Below, piece after piece: positions 1 through 8,722 of a DNA stretch of 64,000 nucleotides. The notes beneath the pieces were generated by a model, which saw only the letters and a list, made by a program, of their open reading frames with translations, had not been told where the DNA came from and searched no databases. This DNA is from a virus. The position numbers and the translations under genes are program-made. The stretch's first letter is position 1, and every line of letters begins with the position of its first letter. The stretch is taken from positions 1-64,000 of the IMG/VR virus record IMGVR_UViG_3300033148_007251, one strand, 5' to 3'.

Positions 1-686
1 GTTATCATAACTGACCATGATGCCATCCAAGACCAAAAAATATTTTCTTTTACGTGCCCCTTAAGACGCCAAGTCCCTGTATTGGCAGTGTCATTAATGA
101 AAAAAGTTGAAAGCATTTGAACTCTGGACATAACACCCAAGAATTCACAAGTGTTCCCTAATTCCGGAAAATCGTTAGGCGCCGGAGTAGCTGATGCTGC
201 CAATCTATATTTTGTTTTTGCAAAAGAACCGATAATCATGTTTCTTGTTTGTCCAGCGAAGTTTTTTAAAATTGAACTCTCATCACAAATCACAGCCACA
301 AATACACTTGCATCAAATAAATGTAACCGCTCATAGTTTGTAATATTTATTCCGTTAACAACCTCTTCTTGAGAAGAACAATAATTAACCTTGATCCCAA
401 ACTTTTCACCTTCTAAAATAGTTTGTTTAGCAACAGCCAAGGGTGCAAGGATAAGAATCGGTTTATTTTCTCGTTTGTGGATTTCATCAGCCCATGAGAG
501 TTGCATGATGGTCTTTCCTAACCCACATTCACAGAACAGCGCCGCTCGACCACGTGCCAATGCCCATCGCACAAGTACCGCCTGCCAATCAAAAAGATTT
601 TTATTAAGGTCTTTTAGTTCGATTTCAAATCCTGATTTCTCGTCAGCAATATTTTTAGATTTTAAAAAATCCTTATAATTATTCAT
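1..686 (-). CDS. SNF2/DEAH-type helicase, N-terminal part (cut by window edge)
   Basis: ATG at 686 opens a frame that stays open to base 1, so only about 228 residues are seen. A WQ pair near residue 34 leads into a Walker A motif CGLGKT (about 54-59). A DES Walker B-like motif lies near 135-137 and a SATPAPND motif III near 165-172. This is the first RecA-like lobe of a superfamily 2 helicase or translocase of the kind many siphophages carry near replication genes. It probably unwinds or remodels DNA during replication or recombination. The start overlaps the stop of the upstream GIY-YIG gene as TAATG, so translation is likely coupled. The C-terminal lobe lies outside the window. A second SNF2 gene at 17331-19268 is a different protein. 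Confident as SF2 ATPase, less so on exact subfamily. Confidence 0.85.
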   Translation of the reverse strand, partial: MNNYKDFLKSKNIADEKSGFEIELKDLNKNLFDWQAVLVRWALARGRAALFCECGLGKTIMQLSWADEIHKRENKPILILAPLAVAKQTILEGEKFGIKVNYCSSQEEVVNGINITNYERLHLFDASVFVAVICDESSILKNFAGQTRNMIIGSFAKTKYRLAASATPAPNDFPELGNTCEFLGVMSRVQMLSTFFINDTANTGTWRLKGHVKENIFWSWMASWSVMI

Positions 687-1477
687 TATTTAGTTCCCTG
701 TTCTGGCAATTGTATATCTTCGTAATATTTATTATTTTTAATTTTTGAAATTATCCCTCTGTCAACACTAAATTTTTTAGCGATAATATTTTGCGTTATA
801 CTATTAGATAACATTTTTTTTACTTCTAAAATTTGTTTGCCACAAAGTTTACCGGGACGTAACGGTAATTTGTTAAGATCTATTTTATCACTTTGAACAT
901 CAAAATAGTGTTTTCCGGTTTTAATATTTGAAATCGTCATTTGCTGAACACCAAATTGTTTAGCGATATCTTTTTGATAAATACCATCAACTAATAATTT
1001 TCTAATTTCTAAAATTTGATTATCTGTAAATACCCTTGATGATTCTGACATTTTTCTGCGTGTTTTAATAGATATGTTTTGTTTTATTTTCGACATTTTT
1101 TCTTTTGATTTCACAGTATGATTCATGCCTATGTGTGACTTAGATATTTTTTTACGTATTTCTTCAGATGGATTCGATAAACCTTCTCCACCATCAGTAA
1201 GATTATAACCATTTGGCCTTTTCGTATTAAATGCTTTAACGTATTCAATTTCTTCTTTACATGCATCTTCCCAACTACTGCATCCAAATATTATTTCATG
1301 CTTAAATTCTTTTTTGCCATACTTTCGGATAGCTCTATGTAAATAACAATCATCATAACAACCAAAATGATCCCTCATCCGCCGCTTATAATCACCAGTT
1401 ATTCCAATATAACTCATACTATTAATGGTATTAGTAATCTTATAAACAACAAATTCTTTGTATTTTTCTTTCTTCAT
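686..1477 (-). CDS. GIY-YIG homing endonuclease, two C-terminal HTH modules (HEG1)
   Basis: 263 aa. The N-terminal GIY-YIG nuclease fold shows VYKITN, YIGIT, the conserved Arg in KRRM and the Glu in KEEIEYVK, followed by the family signature NGYNLTDGGEG. NUMOD3-like RKK(I/M)S repeats follow. Two modules of about 55 residues of the form NQILEIRKLL..G..Q.DIAK.F.V...TI..IK then resemble helix-turn-helix DNA-binding units. Such free-standing enzymes cut an allele lacking them and spread by repair. It lies between a zinc-ribbon gene and the SNF2 helicase, sharing TAATG with the helicase start. A TTGTATCAT motif sits 5 bases before its ATG, with no Shine-Dalgarno site. It is one of six close paralogues here. 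Confidence 0.9.
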   Translation of the reverse strand: MKKEKYKEFVVYKITNTINSMSYIGITGDYKRRMRDHFGCYDDCYLHRAIRKYGKKEFKHEIIFGCSSWEDACKEEIEYVKAFNTKRPNGYNLTDGGEGLSNPSEEIRKKISKSHIGMNHTVKSKEKMSKIKQNISIKTRRKMSESSRVFTDNQILEIRKLLVDGIYQKDIAKQFGVQQMTISNIKTGKHYFDVQSDKIDLNKLPLRPGKLCGKQILEVKKMLSNSITQNIIAKKFSVDRGIISKIKNNKYYEDIQLPEQGTK

Positions 1478-1482
1478 ACTCT

Positions 1483-1499
1483 ATGATACAAGATTTTTT
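1483..1499 (-). promoter_or_regulatory. recurring TTGTATcAT motif upstream of HEG1
   Basis: On the minus strand the sequence reads AAAAAATCTTGTATCAT and ends 5 bases before the HEG1 ATG. The same block recurs at seven other places in front of or between leftward genes. If the TATCAT is a -10 element, the transcript would start at or next to the ATG and be leaderless. Promoter function is inferred. Confidence 0.45.
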
Positions 1500-1608
1500 A
1501 CTTTTTTAAAATTATTTTAAAACATTTGTGACAATACCACTTTCTACGATATCCGTCCGTTTCAATCCAATCCATTTTTACTTTACAATTTTTACAAATT
1601 TCTTTCAT
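1498..1608 (-). CDS. zinc-ribbon microprotein, 36 aa
   Basis: A 36-residue frame with two CxxC pairs (CKNC at residues 5-8 and CHKC at 26-29), spaced as in a small zinc ribbon, with a basic tail. The ATG overlaps the stop of the preceding gene as TAATG, supporting translation. Tight packing and paired cysteines favour a real gene, although it is short. The function is unknown; similar lone zinc ribbons occur at 14388, 23795, 56145, 56456 and the right window edge. Confidence 0.7.
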   Translation of the reverse strand: MKEICKNCKVKMDWIETDGYRRKWYCHKCFKIILKK

Positions 1609-1808
1609 TATTTCCTCTTTGCAACATAAAGGCAATCTTTTGCATCAATTAATCCAATATCAATAAGAGCCTCTTGAGCCCTCATATAAATTGGTGTATA
1701 GTGATGAGAATAAAACCCTCTGTCGTCATTAAGCGTTATAAAACACTTTTTATGGAACATATCGAGAACTAAAGTTTGCAACACATTTATTTTAAGATTT
1801 GTGCCCAT
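1608..1808 (-). CDS. small phage protein, unknown, 66 aa
   Basis: 66 residues, not recognised. It contains a VLDMFHKKCFITL core followed by an acidic-basic stretch and ends in a basic VAKRK. No membrane segment or cysteine pair is visible. Its stop overlaps the next gene (TAATG), and the next upstream gene ends a few bases away, so it belongs to a compact leftward operon. Real as a gene, function unknown. Confidence 0.6.
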   Translation of the reverse strand: MGTNLKINVLQTLVLDMFHKKCFITLNDDRGFYSHHYTPIYMRAQEALIDIGLIDAKDCLYVAKRK

Positions 1809-1814
1809 AATTAT

Positions 1815-2009
1815 TTACCTCTTTTTATTTAATTCTTCTCGTTTTTTATTTATTCTTTTAGTGATAATATTTCTTATTAATATAAGCCGTAATCTTGCAC
1901 CACATTTGCCTGAATCAACATCTGCTATAGCATTCTCAAGAAGATCAAACATTTCTATTTGTTCGTTTAATATAACCTGATTGACGATTTTTTCTTTATT
2001 TTTTATCAT
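1815..2009 (-). CDS. small basic/acidic helical protein, 64 aa
   Basis: The internal ATG at 2009 is preferred over the longer TTG form because its TAATG overlaps the stop of the gene upstream. The 64-residue product is lysine-rich at both ends, with a central acidic helix (EQIEMFDLLENAIADVD). No family is recognised. It lies in the tight gene chain 1498-2194. Confidence 0.6.
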   Translation of the reverse strand: MIKNKEKIVNQVILNEQIEMFDLLENAIADVDSGKCGARLRLILIRNIITKRINKKREELNKKR

Positions 2010-2194
2010 TATAAATTCTCCCAACTATTATATAATATTTTATCAGAAAATATATTATATTTCTTAAAAAAATTCACAAAATATTCAGCAGATTCTTCGG
2101 TAAACATCGCAGCGATCAAAGATTCTTTGGCTGTGATGTTGAATGATTTTATTTTTATGATATTATAAGCGAGTGAACAATCTCGAAAGTTCAT
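2009..2194 (-). CDS. small phage protein, unknown, 61 aa
   Basis: 61 residues starting with ATG at 2194, ending in TAA that shares TAATG with the next gene. The middle, ESLIAAMFTEESAEYFVNFF, suggests an amphipathic helix pair. No domain is recognised. The chained stop/start arrangement is the main evidence that it is translated. Confidence 0.55.
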   Translation of the reverse strand: MNFRDCSLAYNIIKIKSFNITAKESLIAAMFTEESAEYFVNFFKKYNIFSDKILYNSWENL

Positions 2195-2243
2195 ATTGTT
2201 TATCCTTTTTTTTGATAATTGATTTCTTTATAAATTTACTTTG

Positions 2244-2405
2244 TCACGGGACAACGATACAAGGGTAGCCTCTTATTGGTTGGTTTTTAGCATTAAATAT
2301 ATCAGTATCATGTATTTTAATTGTAGGTACTGAATCACCTGCCACAACACTAAGTAATTTTTTATTCATAATGTCTTTTTCGTTTTCGCTCTCTTTAGAA
2401 GTCAT
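2244..2405 (-). CDS. small phage protein, unknown, 53 aa
   Basis: 53 residues from ATG 2405 to TGA 2244, between HEG2 and the small-gene chain. The acidic start is followed by a compact, strand-like second half (SVPTIKIHDTDIF) ending in PCIVVP. It is not recognised. A frame of this quality in the only sizeable gap here (2195-2410) makes a gene likely. Confidence 0.5.
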   Translation of the reverse strand: MTSKESENEKDIMNKKLLSVVAGDSVPTIKIHDTDIFNAKNQPIRGYPCIVVP

Positions 2406-2410
2406 ATTAT

Positions 2411-3442
2411 TTATCCTCTTTTTGGTAGTTGAATTTCTGAATAACTTTCATTTCTTTTAATGCGTGAAACAGTATCAAGTGAAACATCAAATTTTTTAGC
2501 TATTGTTTTTTGAAAAATACCATCATTTAACATTTGTCTTATTTTTAAAATTTGGTTTTTTGTAAATTTACGATTATATTTTGACAACAAACTTAAATCT
2601 ACATTAGGTATTTGGATATTTGCATATATTTGATCTCTTTTAATAAGACCAATAGTTTCCTGAGCAACACCAAATTTTTTAGCTATTCTGGAATAAATTA
2701 TTCCATTTGATAATAATTGTTTAATTTCTAAAATTTGACTATCTGTAAACTTGCAACCACCTTTTGGCAGCAAACTTAAATCTGTGTTTTGTAATTGAAT
2801 ATTTTCATAACATTCGTTTCTTTTAATGCGACCAATAGTTGAAGTTACAACATTAAATTTCTTTGCAATTTTACATTGGGACACTCTGTTTAATAACAAT
2901 TGTTTAATTTCCAAAATCTGATCTTTAGAGAATATCTTTCTTGCTTCAGATCTCGCTTTGCAAATTTCAGCAGAAAGTACTTTTCCTTTGTGTATTTCGG
3001 ACAATTTTTTGCGAGTTTCAGCAGAAGGATTTTTACATGCTTCAGATATTTTCTTTTTGTGTTCTTTTGAATGTTTTTTCCCTTTATTTCCATTCCCTAT
3101 CTTTTTGCGTGTTTCTTTAGATGGAGTCCACCCTAAATTTCCTTCCCCTCCATCAGTTAGATTGTATCCATTTGGTATTTTAGTATTAAGAAATTTAATA
3201 CATTCAATTTCTTTTTTACATAACTCTTCCCAACTATTACATTCATATATTATTTTATATTTAAATTGTTTTTTGCTATATTTTTTTATTGCCCTATGTA
3301 AATATGAGTTCTCATATTTATTGGAATTGAAATGTTGCTTCATTCGTCGTTTATAATCAACAGTTATACCAATATAGGATTTACCACTATTAATATTAGT
3401 GATTTTATAAACAACAAATTTTTTATATTTTTTGGTCTTCAT
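2411..3442 (-). CDS. GIY-YIG homing endonuclease, three C-terminal HTH modules (HEG2)
   Basis: About 343 aa from the ATG at 3442; a TTG 15 bases upstream gives a longer but less likely form. The nuclease domain has VYKITN, YIGIT, KRRM and KKEIECIK, then NGYNLTDGGEG. NUMOD3-like motifs (SKETRKKI, SKEHKKKIS, SAETRKKLS) form a linker. Three HTH modules follow at roughly residues 170-225, 228-285 and 286-343, each with QILEIKQLL...IAKKF.V...TI..IKR. It sits directly downstream of the DnaB-type helicase gene. Three modules against one or two in other paralogues suggests unit duplication. Confidence 0.9.
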   Translation of the reverse strand: MKTKKYKKFVVYKITNINSGKSYIGITVDYKRRMKQHFNSNKYENSYLHRAIKKYSKKQFKYKIIYECNSWEELCKKEIECIKFLNTKIPNGYNLTDGGEGNLGWTPSKETRKKIGNGNKGKKHSKEHKKKISEACKNPSAETRKKLSEIHKGKVLSAEICKARSEARKIFSKDQILEIKQLLLNRVSQCKIAKKFNVVTSTIGRIKRNECYENIQLQNTDLSLLPKGGCKFTDSQILEIKQLLSNGIIYSRIAKKFGVAQETIGLIKRDQIYANIQIPNVDLSLLSKYNRKFTKNQILKIRQMLNDGIFQKTIAKKFDVSLDTVSRIKRNESYSEIQLPKRG

Positions 3443-3448
3443 ATCTGT

Positions 3449-3463
3449 ATGATACAAGATTAT
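3449..3463 (-). promoter_or_regulatory. recurring TTGTATcAT motif upstream of HEG2
   Basis: On the minus strand ATAATCTTGTATCAT ends 6 bases before the HEG2 ATG. It is the same motif, in the same position, as before HEG1 and HEG5. Possible leaderless promoter; function is inferred. Confidence 0.45.
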
Positions 3464-3503
3464 GACAAAAGTTTATTATTTTTCATTATTATTTTCTTCT
3501 TTT

Positions 3504-4976
3504 TCAGTTTTTTTTCATGATGGCTGAACCTAAATACGGGCGGCCTATTCGGTAATTATGCAAAACTGTTATTTCAGTATTCAAGGAAAAATCGTCGTGT
3601 CTTTGCTTTAGCATAACCGCTTTCATACAACCTTTCTTCTTATCATCTGGAGACATATTTATAGCCATACCTGCATCAAGCAATTCGAGCTTAGCGATCG
3701 ACTCCGCCCAATCGCCTTGCTTTATCTTTTTTCCTGTCCTGGCGGTGTTAGATTGTGACGCCGTTATTACCAGACAATTCTTTTCAAGTGCTAAGGCCTT
3801 GTGTTCTTCCCAGATACTTGCTATTTGATGGCGATTATCCGTCCTGTTATTGGCCGGGGCAAACTTATCAGCATAATCAGTGACTATAACATCCGGTGAA
3901 AATCCCTCCATTTTTTCTAAGTTATTAAGGTATGACCTTAATCCTTCCATATTAACTGATTTCGAAGGAAACGTAACAAGTTTAAATTTATTACCCCTTA
4001 GCAAAGCTGATTTTTTTATTGCATTACTTTTTTTTGCCGCTTGTTCAAATGTCATTTCCTTTTTACTACTTTTTTTGTATAAAATAACAGGCGTGTAACT
4101 TTTACAAATATCACATTTTGCTTTTTTCTTTTTGAAGTGATTACAACTTTGTATATTTTCACATTCAAAATAAGGTATGTCAACAACTCCTTCATATTTC
4201 TTGGATGGCAAACCAGTAATATAATGTTGGATTCTTTTTACCATTTGCTTTTCTGACATTTCTAAACTAACAAAAAGAACATTAAGTCCTGAAAATAATG
4301 CTTTTAATGCAGCGTACATTAGCCACCATGTTTTACCTGTTCCGGATGATCCTACAAAACTAAATAGCCACCCTCTCTCTAAATAGCCCATTGTTTGTCC
4401 AAGAACTCCAGGGAATGAAAATAATCTATCTGATGTATCTAAATCAAGGGCATCATTAATGATATTCAAATCAAAAATGGGATCGACGCCTTTGATTTTA
4501 GTTTTTGTTATATTTGTATAGTTTTTAATTAATGATTCTGCGTCATCTATATTATCATTAACAAGATGGTGTTGAATATCTGACATTAAGCATTTTAATG
4601 ATCTGTTTCTAAAATATTCTTCCGCCTTATCAAGTATATACGGTTCATCAAATTTATCAGAATTAACATATTGTTCCGATATCCCTTCAAAGAATTCCTT
4701 TATCATATCAGATTCATCAGCATCAAGAAAAGCCTCTTTCTCGTAAAAAATACGTTCAATATGTTTTCCTGGAGCTTTTTGATATTTGTCAAAATATTCA
4801 AAACACCATTGAGTAATAGTTTTCGCAAAAGGTATTTTAAAAGAATCATTAATATAAATTTGCTGAATATCTCTTATGAATTCAGATGATGTAATAAGCC
4901 CTATAACTATTTGTCTTTCTAATGATCCGCCAGAACTAATATTTTTACGGCCTATAATTTTTCCGATCACACTCAT
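3504..4976 (-). CDS. DnaB-type replicative helicase
   Basis: 490 aa. The RecA-like motor domain begins with a GWLFSFVGSSGTGKTW Walker A (about residues 200-220). FVSLEMS follows as in DnaB motif 1a, and DVIVTDYADKFA acts as Walker B. A later ASQSNTAR stretch fits motif 3, and KQRHDDF fits motif 4. An unusual insert after the Walker A carries C/H residues (CENIQSCNHF, then CDIC) that could bind zinc. The N-terminal 180 residues are helical, like the DnaB N-domain. It would unwind the fork as a hexamer with the primase at 14618. It heads a leftward cluster; HEG2 follows directly. Confidence 0.85.
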   Translation of the reverse strand: MSVIGKIIGRKNISSGGSLERQIVIGLITSSEFIRDIQQIYINDSFKIPFAKTITQWCFEYFDKYQKAPGKHIERIFYEKEAFLDADESDMIKEFFEGISEQYVNSDKFDEPYILDKAEEYFRNRSLKCLMSDIQHHLVNDNIDDAESLIKNYTNITKTKIKGVDPIFDLNIINDALDLDTSDRLFSFPGVLGQTMGYLERGWLFSFVGSSGTGKTWWLMYAALKALFSGLNVLFVSLEMSEKQMVKRIQHYITGLPSKKYEGVVDIPYFECENIQSCNHFKKKKAKCDICKSYTPVILYKKSSKKEMTFEQAAKKSNAIKKSALLRGNKFKLVTFPSKSVNMEGLRSYLNNLEKMEGFSPDVIVTDYADKFAPANNRTDNRHQIASIWEEHKALALEKNCLVITASQSNTARTGKKIKQGDWAESIAKLELLDAGMAINMSPDDKKKGCMKAVMLKQRHDDFSLNTEITVLHNYRIGRPYLGSAIMKKN

Positions 4977-5022
4977 TGTCTATCCTTTTTTTGTTTTTAA
5001 AAAAGCTCTGATTTATTCTCTT

Positions 5023-5805
5023 TTATTGTGATATAATATTTATTGTTTTTTGTAAATCCAAAACAGCGTTTTTTAAATGTTTAATTACATTTTTTTCTGG
5101 AAATCCTTCATTTATTTCGGTTACTCGATCTATTATTTTTTGTTTATAATTATAACCCAAGCAATTAGGGTTGAACCCAATTTCTTTTAATGTTTTTTTA
5201 ACATTTTCAAGTTTTTCAATTCTATATTCAAGTTGGTCTTGTTTTGTTTTAACAGATTTTACATTTTTATTATACAGTTGTCTAATTTTTCTTGAAACAT
5301 TATGTCCGAGATCTTGATTTTCATTTTGATTAATGAACCACATTTCCCAGTATTTTTTCGGAGAATAACTTTCATTGGATAATCCATTTATTATTTTTGA
5401 ACGGCTCATAAGTATGTATTTTAAAACATTATCCGAAATGTCTACGTGTCTATGAGGTGCTTTTTTCTTACAATATAATCTAGTTCCGTTTTTAGATGAT
5501 AATAATAATCCTGCCTGTTCTGGTACTTCTGTAACGTCTATAACTCCAATAGGGGCAACGAAATAAAAATCAGTACAATACGGAAGGTATTTTTGCCATT
5601 TGTTATCATTTATAAAATCACTACGAGAAACCTTTATTTCATATATCCATGTCATGGGCCTTGTATAAGATTTTTTCATTACCCAAAGATCAAATCTAAG
5701 AATATTATTTGAAGACCAAGTGCTACCATTTTTACACTCAGGGACAGCGATATCATTTTTATGTCGTTGTAAAAGCAATTTAAGAATATCGTTTGCTTTA
5801 ATCAT
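5023..5805 (-). CDS. PD-(D/E)XK-like nuclease, MmcB-like
   Basis: 260 aa. Residues about 35-140 carry a restriction-endonuclease-like pattern: FDLWVM, then WIYEIKVSRSDF (ExK), then KWQKYLPYC..FYFVAP and an AGL stretch. This is the arrangement seen in the MmcB DNA-repair family and phage relatives of it. The C-terminal 100 residues are lysine-rich and coiled-coil-like. A role in DNA processing or repair is likely; the exact substrate cannot be told. It sits between the organiser and helicase genes, consistent with replication. Confidence 0.55.
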   Translation of the reverse strand: MIKANDILKLLLQRHKNDIAVPECKNGSTWSSNNILRFDLWVMKKSYTRPMTWIYEIKVSRSDFINDNKWQKYLPYCTDFYFVAPIGVIDVTEVPEQAGLLLSSKNGTRLYCKKKAPHRHVDISDNVLKYILMSRSKIINGLSNESYSPKKYWEMWFINQNENQDLGHNVSRKIRQLYNKNVKSVKTKQDQLEYRIEKLENVKKTLKEIGFNPNCLGYNYKQKIIDRVTEINEGFPEKNVIKHLKNAVLDLQKTINIISQ

Positions 5806-5940
5806 ATTGTTTTATCCTTCCTTATTTGTAATACAAGGCGTTTTGTTTTAAAACCCTTATACTGGTATATTTTTTGATTTATCTATGACTATTTCAATAT
5901 ATTCGTTTGAAATTTGGCATACCCTAACTATGTTTATTGA

Positions 5941-7659
5941 TTAAAAATTATCTTCGTCATCTTTAACGGTATTAAGTTCATATATTTTGCGTCGATCCGG
6001 CAAATCAAAATAACATTTTTCATATGGAATAAAAGTCGGTTTTAATATTTCCTGGATTGTATCTTTTGATAAATTATAAAATGATGACAAATAACCATTT
6101 TTACGCATTGTTGGATCGAGTTGATATTTGTTTTCAATATCAACAAATATTTTTTTAAATTTTATTTTCCAATCACCATTATTTTTACGACCGCCGATAA
6201 AGTCAGAGATGTGTTCATTGAACCAGTTTATATTTATATTGTTAATCTTTATTTCATAATCAGTCAACACCTCCATTATACAATTTTCTGCCCATTTTAT
6301 ATTTTCTTTTGTGTTATCTTCGATAAGTTCTTTGATTATATATTTTTTTTCTAATTCTTCTGCATTATCTATACACCTTTGTATCTTTTCATGTGGTGTT
6401 TCTATACACAGATGTTCATGTTCTCCCCATCCTCTACTTTGGATATCAACACCTAAGATATCGCTTTCAATAAGCATAAACCTTTTGAATGTTTTGGAAT
6501 CGGGGAATAATACCTGTTCGTTATTCAATGAGATTCCTGCACCTTCACCATCGATCCACTCAAAATAATGATTTGATAATTGAGTCAGTGTCCCAAGATT
6601 CCGTCGAGCAGTTGAATTAAAGACTCGATTTTCCCAATCATCTACAAGGTGCAAATTATCACCCGTCATTAAGTTATTAAGCCAGACCTTCTGTTTTAAT
6701 AATGCTTCATAAATTTTGGATTTAGAAGGCTTATATCCATGCTCCCAACATTCAAGATTCATCCACTTATTGGCAACCGTTTTTATTTCTTCTAAAAATA
6801 AGTCAATTTTTTCTTTTGGAAATAAATGTAATGATTTGTGAGTAGGGTTATTCAATGGGTTATTTAATGGATTATCATTTTTATTTGTTTTGGAAGATGT
6901 TTGATTGTTATTGACTTTAAAAACCTCTAACGGAAGTGATTCATCAACAAACCTGTCCAAACCTCTCACAAGGAATTCCTCGATCGACCATTTGTGATCC
7001 CAGTAATAATCCGGAGAATTTAGAACTATAGAGTAATTTTTGAAGGCCTGAAATATTTCTTCATTGGAGTAATCATTGTTCTTTAAAATTTTGTCTATAA
7101 CCTTCTTTCTTTTGGAAGTGATCTTAGAATGAACAATTATATTTTGTTTGTTCCAAAATTCCAAAAAATGTATATAAATTGTTTTATTAGTATTTAAAGA
7201 ATTTAAGTTATTAGTACTTAAAGCATTTGTCTCCTTGCTTTCCACAGTGTGGCCTTTCCCACACTGTGGAATATCCAGGGTGTGGATATCTGTAACTTGA
7301 TCTATTTTATTTTTATCCCACCAAATAAATTTTATGTAAATATAATGGCCAGTTATTAAATTTGTCTCTTTATTTCTGGTCGTAATGTTTTCTATTAACC
7401 CAAGTTTAACGAGTTCTTTCTTCGCTTCTCGCACTCGTTGTTTTCCCCATTTTAACCCTTGAGCTACATATGACGTTGTCGCTCTTACTTGTTCTGTTTT
7501 TTGCCATTTTGCAGTTTGGTAATAAAACCAATATAAAGCCATGAGATCAGCAGGCCTGTCTTGTTTTAATATGATGTCAGATGTAACCTTGGAAATAACT
7601 ATTGGTTCTTGCGATTTATCATAATTAATTTTTTCTTGTATTTTCCTTTTCCGTTCCAT
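5941..7659 (-). CDS. replisome organiser / replication initiation protein
   Basis: 572 aa. Residues about 15-110 look like a winged helix of the phage O/DnaD-like replication family: SDIILKQDRPADLMALYWFYY, then VAQGLKWGKQRVREAKKELVKLGLI. A helical middle follows (IIVHSKITSKRKKVIDKIL). A long C-terminal region contains WMNLECWEHGYKPSKSKIYEAL and IGGRKNNGDWKIKFKKIF, the latter typical of helicase-loader type C-termini. It probably binds the origin and loads the DnaB-type helicase encoded just downstream. HEG3 lies immediately upstream. The family assignment is by pattern only. Confidence 0.55.
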   Translation of the reverse strand: MERKRKIQEKINYDKSQEPIVISKVTSDIILKQDRPADLMALYWFYYQTAKWQKTEQVRATTSYVAQGLKWGKQRVREAKKELVKLGLIENITTRNKETNLITGHYIYIKFIWWDKNKIDQVTDIHTLDIPQCGKGHTVESKETNALSTNNLNSLNTNKTIYIHFLEFWNKQNIIVHSKITSKRKKVIDKILKNNDYSNEEIFQAFKNYSIVLNSPDYYWDHKWSIEEFLVRGLDRFVDESLPLEVFKVNNNQTSSKTNKNDNPLNNPLNNPTHKSLHLFPKEKIDLFLEEIKTVANKWMNLECWEHGYKPSKSKIYEALLKQKVWLNNLMTGDNLHLVDDWENRVFNSTARRNLGTLTQLSNHYFEWIDGEGAGISLNNEQVLFPDSKTFKRFMLIESDILGVDIQSRGWGEHEHLCIETPHEKIQRCIDNAEELEKKYIIKELIEDNTKENIKWAENCIMEVLTDYEIKINNININWFNEHISDFIGGRKNNGDWKIKFKKIFVDIENKYQLDPTMRKNGYLSSFYNLSKDTIQEILKPTFIPYEKCYFDLPDRRKIYELNTVKDDEDNF

Positions 7660-7674
7660 TTTATATTTTTTCCT

Positions 7675-8583
7675 TTATGGTAATTGGATATTTGTGTATG
7701 TTTTATTTCTTTTGATTCGTGAAATAGTTTGCTGAACAGTATTAAATCTTTTTGCTATTTTATATTGTGATATCTTATTTAATAACATTTTGCGTATTTC
7801 TAAAATTTGATCATTAGAAAGTTTGTGACTTCCTTTTGGTAAATTATTTAAATCTATTCCTGATAGTTTGATATTTGCGTAAGTTTTGTTTCGTTTAATA
7901 CAACTAATAGTTGAAACAACAACATTAAATTGTTTTGCTATTAAACATTGTGATATTCCATTTGATAATAATTGTTTTATTTCTATAATTTGATTTGTTG
8001 AAAATTTATGATCACTTCTTAAGTTTTTAAGTTTTTCTTCTTGGTGCTTAATATTAAAATAAGTTTTACCACGTTTAATGCATCCTATAGTTCCTTGAGC
8101 GACATTAAATATTTTTGCAATTGCATGTTGTGATATTCCATTTGATAATAATTGTTTTATTTCTATAATTTGATTTGTTGAAAAAATTTTCCCAGCATCT
8201 GATATTTTTCGTTTGGCTTCAGTAGATCTGTTTTTAGCAGCAAGGGACATCTTTTTACGAGTTTCTTTAGAGCGTTTTAACCCAATGACCCCTTCTCCTC
8301 CATCTGTAAGATTATAACCGTTAGGTACCTTAGTATTAAAGATTTTAATATATCCAATCTCTTCTTTACATAACTCTTCCCATGAATTACATTCAAATAC
8401 TATTTCATGTTTAAATTTGTCTTTACCGTATTTTTGAATAGACCTATGCAAATAAGTATTATCATAATTAGAATGAAAGTGTTCTTTCATTCGTTTTTTA
8501 TAATCACCGGTCATGCCAATATAACATCGCCCAGTTATGGTGTTAGTAATTTTATAAATAACAAATTCTTTAGTTTTGTTCAT
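7675..8583 (-). CDS. GIY-YIG homing endonuclease, three C-terminal HTH modules (HEG3)
   Basis: 302 aa. It has the GIY-YIG domain (IYKITN, YIGMT, KKRMKEHF, KEEIGYIK), NGYNLTDGGEG, then a short NUMOD3 segment (SKETRKKMS). Three HTH modules follow, each built on NQIIEIKQLLSNGISQ..IAK.FNV...TI..IKR. The first two modules share an almost identical opening stretch, visible also as a repeated DNA block at about 7960-8000 and 8140-8180, so duplication looks recent. It lies 15 bases upstream of the replisome organiser gene and next to an odd GC-rich stretch. Confidence 0.9.
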   Translation of the reverse strand: MNKTKEFVIYKITNTITGRCYIGMTGDYKKRMKEHFHSNYDNTYLHRSIQKYGKDKFKHEIVFECNSWEELCKEEIGYIKIFNTKVPNGYNLTDGGEGVIGLKRSKETRKKMSLAAKNRSTEAKRKISDAGKIFSTNQIIEIKQLLSNGISQHAIAKIFNVAQGTIGCIKRGKTYFNIKHQEEKLKNLRSDHKFSTNQIIEIKQLLSNGISQCLIAKQFNVVVSTISCIKRNKTYANIKLSGIDLNNLPKGSHKLSNDQILEIRKMLLNKISQYKIAKRFNTVQQTISRIKRNKTYTNIQLP

Positions 8584-8589
8584 TTGGGA

Positions 8590-8715
8590 TACCCCCGTTT
8601 AAGGTCAAAAGAATAACAATGGTGGGATCAGTGTAAACGGCACCGACCCCGGGAACCATTGCTTCGAGATTAACAAGGGGGTAGCTAACCGCACTTGTTA
8701 TATATAATATACAAA
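8590..8715. other. GC-rich structured island between HEG3 and an early gene
   Basis: About 125 bases clearly richer in G+C than anything around them. Two perfect inverted repeats are visible: CAATGGT at 8617-8623 with ACCATTG at 8655-8661, and AACAAG at 8672-8677 with CTTGTT at 8694-8699. Frames are open on both strands without usable starts. It could be a structured RNA, a homing site, or a scrap of foreign coding DNA brought in with HEG3. No function is assigned. Confidence 0.4.
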
Positions 8716-8722
8716 TTTTTTG

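Noticed and set aside
151-678. Plus-strand ORFs of 61 and 95 aa at the left edge
   Set aside because: They are antisense to the helicase gene, whose motifs are unmistakable.
4700-4730. CTGATGAAT on the minus strand as another hammerhead box
   Set aside because: It is coding sequence of the helicase and lacks stem II and GAAA.
5806-5940. In-frame open stretch after the replisome organiser stop, as stop read-through
   Set aside because: No start, no context for recoding, and TAA, TAG and TGA all act as stops elsewhere.
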